From Desulfovibrio sp. (lineage in GTDB: Bacteria > Desulfobacterota > Desulfovibrionia > Desulfovibrionales > Desulfovibrionaceae): a DNA stretch of 58,022 nucleotides. Numbering within the stretch: the stretch's first letter is position 1; each line of letters opens with the position of its first letter. A program made the position numbers and the translations under genes. The DNA lies in assembly GCA_031260965.1 (NCBI GenBank), contig JAISKK010000016.1:1-58022 (forward strand), given 5' to 3'. This document shows, piece by piece, positions 51,973 through 58,022 of this stretch. Below the pieces are notes generated by a model that was given only the letters and a program-made list of their open reading frames with translations, was not told where the DNA came from and searched no databases.

Positions 51973-52000
51973 TTGACTTGACATTGAAAACAGATACTTT
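51973..52000 (+). promoter_or_regulatory. Putative suyAB promoter
   Basis: TTGACT (51973-51978), a 16-base spacer and TACTTT (51995-52000) lie about 40 bases before the suyA ATG, with five and four matches to the sigma-70 hexamers. No sigma-54 -24/-12 element was seen. Confidence 0.35.
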
Positions 52001-52041
52001 GGGGGCTGGGAAATTCGGATCAACCTGAAAGGAGTTTTTCA

Positions 52042-52326
52042 ATGTCCATAGAATTTGTTGTGCATGAAGAGGCTGACGGCGTCGGCGTTGTTGTCATCGA
52101 AGGACTGAAGGCCGGGACGGAGTGTAACGGCTGGATTATGCAGGAGGACAAAATCATCAACTTCAAGATCCTGGACGATATTCCCATCGGGCACAAGGTC
52201 GCGTTGCGTGATTTTGCGGTGGGCGACACGGTGATCAAGTACAATACGGATATCGGCAAGGTTGTCGCCCCCATAAAACGCGGCCAGCATCTGCATGTCC
52301 ATAACGTCAAGACCAAGAGGTGGTAA
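52042..52326 (+). CDS. suyA: SuyA-like small subunit of sulfolactate sulfo-lyase (SAF domain)
   Basis: 94 residues forming one SAF domain ([20 protein letters not shown] ... [12 protein letters not shown] ... [20 protein letters not shown]). In altronate dehydratases this domain is fused to the large part; in SuyAB it is a separate subunit, as here. With SuyB it splits (2R)-sulfolactate into pyruvate and sulfite. An AAGGAG site is eight bases upstream. The alternative is a split UxaA-type sugar-acid dehydratase. Assignment rests on remembered family features. Confidence 0.75.
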   Translation: MSIEFVVHEEADGVGVVVIEGLKAGTECNGWIMQEDKIINFKILDDIPIGHKVALRDFAVGDTVIKYNTDIGKVVAPIKRGQHLHVHNVKTKRW

Positions 52327-52331
52327 GAGTC

Positions 52332-53492
52332 ATGCAACAGACATTTTTAGGATACCGCCGCGAAAACGGCCGCGTGGGCATACGCAACCATGTGATGATC
52401 CTGCCCCTGGACGATCTTTCCAATGCCGCCTGCCAGGCTGTGGCCAATAACGTCAAAGGCACGCTGGCTATAAGCCACCCCTATGGGCGGCTTCAGTTCG
52501 GCGAAGACCTGGACCTGCACTTTCGCACCCTGATCGGCGCGGGCTGTAATCCCAATGTGGCCGCTGTGGTGGTCATCGGCATCGAACCCGTGTGGACGCA
52601 GCGCATCGTGGACGGGGTTGCCGCCACCGGCAAGCCGGTCGCGGGTTTCGCCATTGAAAAGAACGGCGATTTCGCCACCATCTGCGCAGCTTCCCGCAAG
52701 GCCAAAGAATTTGTGCATTTCGCCACCGAACTGCAACGCGCGGAATGCAAAGTCAATGAACTCTGGGTGTCCTGCAAGTGCGGGGAATCCGACACCACTT
52801 CCGGCCTGGCCGCCAACCCCACGGTGGGCAATGCCTTCGACAAGCTCTGGGAGGCCGGGGCCACGACCATATTCGGCGAGACAACGGAAATCACCGGCGG
52901 CGAACATCTGGTCATGGAACGCTGCGCCACCCCCGAGGTCCGGGATCGCTTCAAATTCTTCTTTGACCGCTACGCCAAGGTTGTGGACGACCACAAGGTG
53001 GACGATCTTTGCGATTCCCAGCCGACCAAAGGCAATATTGAGGGCGGACTCACAACCATCGAAGAAAAAGCCCTGGGCAATGTCCAGAAGATCGGGCGCA
53101 AGGCCCCGGTCATCGGCTGTCTGGAAAAAGCCTTCCCCCCCACCGGCCCCGGCCTCTGGTTCATGGATTCTTCGTCCGCAGCCGCGGAGATGGTCACTCT
53201 GGTGGCGGCCGCCGGTTTCGTCGTGCACTTTTTTCCCACCGGCCAGGGCAATGTCATCGGCAACCCCATCCTTCCCGTGATCAAGCTGTCCGGCAACCCG
53301 CGCACTGTGCGTCTGATGTCGGAACACATTGATGTGGACGTTTCCGGGCTTTTACGCCGGGAACTGAACCTGGATCAGGCCGGGGACAAACTGCTGGAGA
53401 TGATGTTCCGCACCTGTAACGGGCGTAACACTTCCGCAGAAACCCTCGGACACCACGAATTCGTCATGACCCGACTCTACGAAAGCGCCTGA
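52332..53492 (+). CDS. suyB: SuyB-like large subunit of sulfolactate sulfo-lyase (UxaA family)
   Basis: 386 residues from ATG 52332, five bases after suy[60 protein letters not shown] and [18 protein letters not shown] match the UxaA family in the form I associate with SuyB. Length fits SuyB. Sulfite released would serve as electron acceptor for dissimilatory sulfite reductase. No transporter, SlcC/ComC or regulator lies beside it. Altronate or galactarate dehydratase activity cannot be excluded from sequence alone. Confidence 0.75.
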   Translation: MQQTFLGYRRENGRVGIRNHVMILPLDDLSNAACQAVANNVKGTLAISHPYGRLQFGEDLDLHFRTLIGAGCNPNVAAVVVIGIEPVWTQRIVDGVAATGKPVAGFAIEKNGDFATICAASRKAKEFVHFATELQRAECKVNELWVSCKCGESDTTSGLAANPTVGNAFDKLWEAGATTIFGETTEITGGEHLVMERCATPEVRDRFKFFFDRYAKVVDDHKVDDLCDSQPTKGNIEGGLTTIEEKALGNVQKIGRKAPVIGCLEKAFPPTGPGLWFMDSSSAAAEMVTLVAAAGFVVHFFPTGQGNVIGNPILPVIKLSGNPRTVRLMSEHIDVDVSGLLRRELNLDQAGDKLLEMMFRTCNGRNTSAETLGHHEFVMTRLYESA

Positions 53493-53538
53493 TGTGTCAA
53501 TCCGTCTTTGCGCGGGATCATTATGCGGGATTATGAAA

Positions 53539-53565
53539 GGAAAGGGCGCGTTCAGCGCCCTTTCC
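53539..53565 (+). terminator. Strong hairpin after suyB
   Basis: A perfect 11-bp stem (GGAAAGGGCGC / GCGCCCTTTCC) with a five-base loop, 47 bases after the suyB stop. No long T run follows, but stem strength and position fit transcription termination. Confidence 0.65.
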
Positions 53566-53659
53566 AGCGTTCCGGCACTTCCTCTCTTCTTGCCATTCCC
53601 GGCGCTTGGGCGTATATTCGGACAATGAGGAACACGTTAAGCACAAAGCGATTTGATCC

Positions 53660-54853
53660 ATGAAAAGCGCTGTTGCGACCACTTATGAACTGGATGACGC
53701 GCCGGAAACGGCCAGACAGCTTGCGTCCGGAATCAGGGATAAACTGCGGCTGCAAAAATACGGCGTAGGGCTTCTGCTCTGCGATGCGGACACTGACGGA
53801 GCAGTCGTGACCCTGGAACTGAAAAAGCTCCTCGGCATCGAGATCCTGGGCATGACCACCCTGGCGGCTCTGGATGGGAACGGCCGCCAGGAAGCAGCTG
53901 CCGTGCTGACCGTTCTTACGGCGGACGACTGCATTTTTTCACCCGCCCTTTCCGCCTCTCTGACAGGTACAGACCCGGATGCGATCATCGGTGCGGCTTA
54001 CCGGGCCAGCATACCGGCCGGGACAAGTGCGGACCGGCAGGCGGGGTTGATCCTGGTCTTTTGTCCCTATGGGATGTCTTTTTCGGGCGATGCCTACCCG
54101 GCTGCCCTGTCCAGGGTGGCGGACAATGTCCCGATCATAGGCGGGGTGGCCTCGGACGATTATGACTGTGAGCGGGCCAGGGTCTTTTTTTCCGGACAGG
54201 AACATAAAGACGCCATGGTTCTGCTCAGTCTCTGGGGCAAGGCCCGGCCTGTTTTTTCCATCCGCCATGTGACCTCGCGCTTTACCGAGCGCATCGGGCG
54301 TATTACGGATGCCCAGGGCAATATAGTGCGTAAGGTCGGAGACGAAAGCTTTGTCAGCTATCTGGAGAGCTTCGGCCTGAAAACCGATGTTCCGGATCCC
54401 CTGCTGGCTTTTACCTGTTTCCCCATGATGCTGACTACCGGCGAAGGGGATGAGGGGACGCCGCTAATGCGCCATATTTCCGGTTTGAATCTAGCGGAGG
54501 GTTCCGGATCTTTTTTTGGTGACGTGCCGGTCGGCGCGCTGGCCAATATCTGCCTGATCAAGAAAGAAGACATCGTCGCGGCCTGCCGGGAGTCCATGCA
54601 GTCCCTTTTCGCTGAGGCCGCCCGGCACCCGGACTACGTTTTCTCCACCATACTCTGCTTTTCCTGTTGCGGACGGGCCATGATTCTGGGCGTGGCTGCC
54701 GGCGCGGAAGGTGAGATTTTATCAAAACTGCTGCAGCCGGGCCTTTCCCTGGCCGGGGCCTATTGTCTGGGGGAAATTTGTCCGACCGGGTACAAGGATG
54801 GTCGGGCGTTGAACAGGTTCCACAACTGTTCCATCACGCTGTGTATGGTTTAG
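53660..54853 (+). CDS. FIST-domain sensory protein
   Basis: 397 residues with FIST_N ([20 protein letters not shown] ... [19 protein letters not shown] ... [13 protein letters not shown]) followed by FIST_C ([17 protein letters not shown] ... [12 protein letters not shown] ... [10 protein letters not shown]). FIST proteins are thought to bind small ligands such as amino acids and to pass the signal to a kinase or cyclase. No signal peptide or membrane helix is present. A hybrid kinase starts eight bases after the stop, so the two very likely form one sensing system. Confidence 0.87.
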   Translation: MKSAVATTYELDDAPETARQLASGIRDKLRLQKYGVGLLLCDADTDGAVVTLELKKLLGIEILGMTTLAALDGNGRQEAAAVLTVLTADDCIFSPALSASLTGTDPDAIIGAAYRASIPAGTSADRQAGLILVFCPYGMSFSGDAYPAALSRVADNVPIIGGVASDDYDCERARVFFSGQEHKDAMVLLSLWGKARPVFSIRHVTSRFTERIGRITDAQGNIVRKVGDESFVSYLESFGLKTDVPDPLLAFTCFPMMLTTGEGDEGTPLMRHISGLNLAEGSGSFFGDVPVGALANICLIKKEDIVAACRESMQSLFAEAARHPDYVFSTILCFSCCGRAMILGVAAGAEGEILSKLLQPGLSLAGAYCLGEICPTGYKDGRALNRFHNCSITLCMV

Positions 54854-54861
54854 CGCCTCTT

Positions 54862-56958
54862 ATGAGCGAAGCCAATCAGGACAAAGACTACAGTCAGCTT
54901 GTTCGCAAATGCAAAAAGCTGGAGCGGGATCTGCACGCTCTGGCCCTTATGCACGAGCAGACGGAACGCCTGCGCGACGCCAACGAGTCTGCGCGGGAGC
55001 TTTTGAATTTTTATAACCGTCTGCTTCTGGAAAACACCCCCAGCATCACCTTCATGCTCGACATGGATCTGAAGTTTGTTCTGGGCAGCACCAGGGCTCT
55101 CGCTTTTTTCGGCAGCCGGACCATGCGCGAAATGGTGGATATGCCCTTTGGCGCGATTTTTTCCAATATTATGCCCGCAGATTGGATTGAGGCGACAAAA
55201 CAGCGTTGTCTGGATACCATTTCCGTACGCCTGCCGATGACTTATGAGGAACAGGTCACGCTGAACAGCGGCGAGAGGACGGCTTTTCAGATCGTCATAA
55301 CTCCGGCTGAGGAGGATGACGGGTTGTGCCGGGGCGTTGTGATGGTGATGACTGATATTTTCGAGCTTGTTCGGGCAAGGGAGGCCGCCTTGGACGCCAG
55401 CACCGCCAAGAGCGATTTCCTGGCCAACATGAGCCATGAGATGCGTACGCCCATGAATGCCATCATCGGCATGACCCACATAGGGAAAAATTCTCCCGAC
55501 CTGGAGAGAAAGGTATACTGCCTGAATAAAATTGAAGTGGCTTCCACCCATCTGCTGGGCGTGATCAACGACATTCTGGACATGTCAAAGATTGAGGCCA
55601 ACAAAATAGAGCTTTCTCCGATCGTATTCAATGTTGAGAAGATGCTGCAGAAAGTGGCGAATGTCGTTAATGTCCGGGCGGATGAAAAACACCAGGTTTT
55701 TACTGTTTATATTGACAAAAATATACCGCGCTACCTGATTGGCGACGACCAGCGCCTGACCCAGGTCATTGCCAATCTTCTCTCCAACGCGGTCAAATTT
55801 ACGCCCGAGCACGGCTCGATCCGTCTTGACGCGCGCTGGCTGACGGAAGATACAAGTGTTGGCTCGCTTGAGATCTCGGTTAGCGACAACGGGATCGGCA
55901 TGAGCCCGGAACAGCAGGCAAATTTGTTCACCACCTTTTTTCAGGCGGATAGCAGCATAGCCCGCAGATACGGCGGGACGGGTCTGGGGCTGGCCATATC
56001 CAAGCGTCTGGTGGAGATGATGGGCGGGCGCATCCGTGTGGATTCCACTCCCGGCCGGGGTTCGACTTTCACTTTCCGTATCCGGGCCGACAGGGCTGAA
56101 GGGGAGCCGCGCGGACTCCTGAAGCCCGGTTTGAAGAAGAAAGATATGCGTATGCTCGTGGTGGACGACTCCCCCGAGATTCTTGAATATGTCACCGACA
56201 TCATAGGGCGCTTCGGCATGATCTGCGACAAGGCGGGTGGAGCGGAAGAAGCCCTGCGGCTTATCAGGGACAAGGGCCGCTATGATCTGTATTTTGTGGA
56301 CTGGCAGATGCCCGGCATGAGCGGCATTGACCTGTCCCGCGAAATCCGCAGGCTCTATCCCGGAGATTCCGTGGTAATTATGATTTCCTCCGGGGAATGG
56401 TCGGAAATTGAAGGCGAAGCCAAAGCTGCCGGGGTGGACAAATTTTTACCCAAACCGCTTTTTCCATCCGCGATTTCCGATTGCATAAATGCCTGCCTTG
56501 GGGATGATGAAGCGCGGCAGGCGGTTGTGGAGCAAAGCGCGGCGGAGGAAGCGCAACCCTTCGCCGGACATCGGGTCTTGCTGGCCGAAGATGTGGATAT
56601 CAACCGTGAGATAGTCATGGCCCTGCTTGAGCCGACTGGTCTGGACATCGACTGCGCTGTAAACGGAGCGGAGGCAGTGCGCATATTCAGTTCAGCCCCG
56701 GCGCGTTACTCCATGATTTTCATGGATGTGCAGATGCCGGAAATGGACGGCTACGAGGCGGCGCGCCGTATCCGCGCCCTGGACGTGCCGCAGGCGGCCG
56801 GCATTCCCATTGTCGCCATGACGGCGAATGTCTTTCATGAGGACATTGAAAAGTGTCTGGCCGCCGGCATGAATGACCATATCGGCAAGCCCTTGAACTT
56901 CGAGGAGCTTTTTGCCAAACTGCGTTATTATTTGCCCCCCCTGCCTCCTTCTTCGTAA
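54862..56958 (+). CDS. Cytoplasmic hybrid histidine kinase with PAS and two receivers
   Basis: 698 residues from ATG 54862, eight bases after the FIST gene; a longer in-frame start (54763) lies inside that gene. Order: coiled coil (residues 5-50), PAS (55-170), HisKA with H192 ([12 protein letters not shown]), HATPase (290-410), receiver 1 with D480 ([11 protein letters not shown]) and receiver 2 with D622 ([11 protein letters not shown]). No Hpt domain, so an external phosphotransfer protein is needed. No membrane segment; input probably comes from the FIST partner. Confidence 0.92.
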   Translation: MSEANQDKDYSQLVRKCKKLERDLHALALMHEQTERLRDANESARELLNFYNRLLLENTPSITFMLDMDLKFVLGSTRALAFFGSRTMREMVDMPFGAIFSNIMPADWIEATKQRCLDTISVRLPMTYEEQVTLNSGERTAFQIVITPAEEDDGLCRGVVMVMTDIFELVRAREAALDASTAKSDFLANMSHEMRTPMNAIIGMTHIGKNSPDLERKVYCLNKIEVASTHLLGVINDILDMSKIEANKIELSPIVFNVEKMLQKVANVVNVRADEKHQVFTVYIDKNIPRYLIGDDQRLTQVIANLLSNAVKFTPEHGSIRLDARWLTEDTSVGSLEISVSDNGIGMSPEQQANLFTTFFQADSSIARRYGGTGLGLAISKRLVEMMGGRIRVDSTPGRGSTFTFRIRADRAEGEPRGLLKPGLKKKDMRMLVVDDSPEILEYVTDIIGRFGMICDKAGGAEEALRLIRDKGRYDLYFVDWQMPGMSGIDLSREIRRLYPGDSVVIMISSGEWSEIEGEAKAAGVDKFLPKPLFPSAISDCINACLGDDEARQAVVEQSAAEEAQPFAGHRVLLAEDVDINREIVMALLEPTGLDIDCAVNGAEAVRIFSSAPARYSMIFMDVQMPEMDGYEAARRIRALDVPQAAGIPIVAMTANVFHEDIEKCLAAGMNDHIGKPLNFEELFAKLRYYLPPLPPSS

Positions 56959-56994
56959 TAATTGAAGTTCGATGACATTTTCGCTTGAGATTGT

Positions 56995-57024
56995 TGCGAG
57001 ACTTCGAAGTGAATTCGCCTCGCA
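56995..57024. repeat. Nested hairpin between hybrid kinase and edge gene
   Basis: TGCGAG and CTCGCA (6-bp stem) enclose a second palindrome, ACTTCGAAGT, in the 146-base gap. It could end the kinase transcript, but no T run follows. Confidence 0.3.
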
Positions 57025-57104
57025 GAAAATGGAGGTCCGTGTCTTGTTTCTTCACGGTTTAATGATCTCCTTTACGCGCCGAACACCAGTGTGAGGAACC
57101 CACA

Positions 57105-58022
57105 ATGATGCAGGAACAAACGGCACAATTTTGCTATCCGCCGTCCAAGCCCGTATGCAAGGACAAACTCTTCTTTTTATGGCCAAACGATACAATACAG
57201 ATCTGTAATGCAATAAGAGCAAAGAAAGAAATTCTCAGAATTATAATTAAAACAAAAAACGATGAACTTCTTATTGAGAGGTGGATAAAGCATTATTTGA
57301 ATATACTGGGTGATGATTCACAAATAATTATATTGGATAATATGTCAACTAGCAAAATAGTGAATGATGTTTATGAAAAATATAATAAAAATTTAATAGT
57401 TATAAAATTTTCAGAATCTTATAATTTTGTTCATATTGTTGATAAATTTAAATTATTATATGATGCTATATGGGATTCTTCATGCTATTATACGTTTGTT
57501 GATACTGATGAATTCTTATATTTATATGATGGGAAAAAGTTAATTTGTGATGATAGAATTATTTTATATCTTGAGAATAATAAAGATATTAATTTTTTTT
57601 CTCAATATTGGCTTCGAAATGTATATTTTAGAGATGATATTTTTACATTTAATAATAATATAAAAGATATTCATGGATATATTATGTTTGGAAAGCCAAT
57701 TATTAATTCATCTTTACTGCGAAATAAAATTCATAGACTATCTATGAATATACATACTGTCCATTTACCTGTTTCTGCATATGGAAAATCTCCTGCATGT
57801 TTTGTTCTTCTGCATAGATCACATTTATCGAAAGAAGCTAGAATTAGAGTAAATATGGAAAAGCTCGTTACAGTTGGTGTTGTTAATAGTGTAAATGATT
57901 TTAAATCATTATTTAATATTAATATCAATTCTGTCAAATCTAAAGTTGTGAAATATTTTATAAATGAAACACGTGAGCTTATTGAAGATAATATTTGTAA
58001 AATTGATAATGATGATGAAATA
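57105..58022 (+). CDS. AT-rich glycosyltransferase (Glyco_tranf_2_4-like), 3' end beyond window
   Basis: The frame is open for 306 codons from ATG 57105 to the last base, with AGGA seven bases before the start. ILRIIIKTKNDELLIERWIK near residue 43 and YYTFVDTDEFLYLYDGKK near residue 128 give the pattern of family 2_4 transferases: an N-terminal strand, then a DxDEF metal site. Composition is very unlike the rest: 20% GC at 57601-57660, but 47% at 57121-57180 in the first codons. Codons are almost all A/T-ending after about codon 35. Probably transferred from an AT-rich donor. Acceptor unknown. Confidence 0.8.
   Translation, partial: MMQEQTAQFCYPPSKPVCKDKLFFLWPNDTIQICNAIRAKKEILRIIIKTKNDELLIERWIKHYLNILGDDSQIIILDNMSTSKIVNDVYEKYNKNLIVIKFSESYNFVHIVDKFKLLYDAIWDSSCYYTFVDTDEFLYLYDGKKLICDDRIILYLENNKDINFFSQYWLRNVYFRDDIFTFNNNIKDIHGYIMFGKPIINSSLLRNKIHRLSMNIHTVHLPVSAYGKSPACFVLLHRSHLSKEARIRVNMEKLVTVGVVNSVNDFKSLFNININSVKSKVVKYFINETRELIEDNICKIDNDDEI

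Noticed and set aside
52332..53492. Altronate dehydratase (UxaA) as the primary call
   Set aside because: UxaA is usually one fused protein next to hexuronate genes. Here the SAF domain is a separate gene and no sugar-acid genes are nearby. Kept as the alternative.

Overview
The window looks like a piece of the chromosome of a sulfite- or sulfate-reducing bacterium of the Desulfovibrionales (Desulfovibrio/Bilophila type). The reasons are the siroheme-dependent alternative heme pathway (ahb genes beside hemB), a sulfolactate sulfo-lyase-like gene pair, LL-diaminopimelate aminotransferase, futalosine-type menaquinone synthesis, a bacteriohemerythrin, and multi-domain hybrid histidine kinases, one with a CxxCH heme motif. 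This is inferred from gene content; no species is named.

Layout. At 1-3.9 kb are the end of a glycosyltransferase, a solitary DUF4143 ATPase, yebC and tenA. At 3.9-10.3 kb a tight minus-strand unit runs: PP-loop tRNA-thiolation-like gene, bioB, hemB, ahbD, an ahbA/B-type siroheme decarboxylase subunit, tyrS, bacteriohemerythrin. recA and alaS follow on the plus strand. At 14.4-16.76 kb is a visibly AT-richer island with a Dam-like methylase, a complete IS630-family element with 47-bp perfect inverted repeats, and the 5' stump of an ISAs1-type transposase. From 16.85 to 35.66 kb nearly everything is on the minus strand: lepA-lepB-waaA-tolC-like-glmM (cell envelope), a heme-motif hybrid kinase with a glycosyltransferase, tig-hslU, and dnaX-recR-tatD-dapL.

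At about 35.7-35.9 kb gene polarity flips. dnaA, dnaN, gyrB, a secreted protein, gyrA, four uncharacterised envelope genes, def and fmt run on the plus strand to 48.4 kb. This is the classic replication-origin arrangement, although I could not see perfect DnaA boxes. A minus-strand lipid and quinone unit follows (psd-pssA-mqnB-polyprenyl synthase). Next come suyA-suyB with a strong terminator, a FIST-domain sensor paired with a second hybrid kinase, and at the right edge a very AT-rich, probably acquired glycosyltransferase gene that runs off the window.

The most notable items are: the AT-rich edge gene with a composition break inside it; the Dam/IS island; the isolated suyAB pair; an E. coli-type slippery heptamer in frame near the end of dnaX; the uncharacterised envelope cluster behind gyrA; the divergent DnaA; and operator-like palindromes over the lepA and DUF4143 ATPase promoters.
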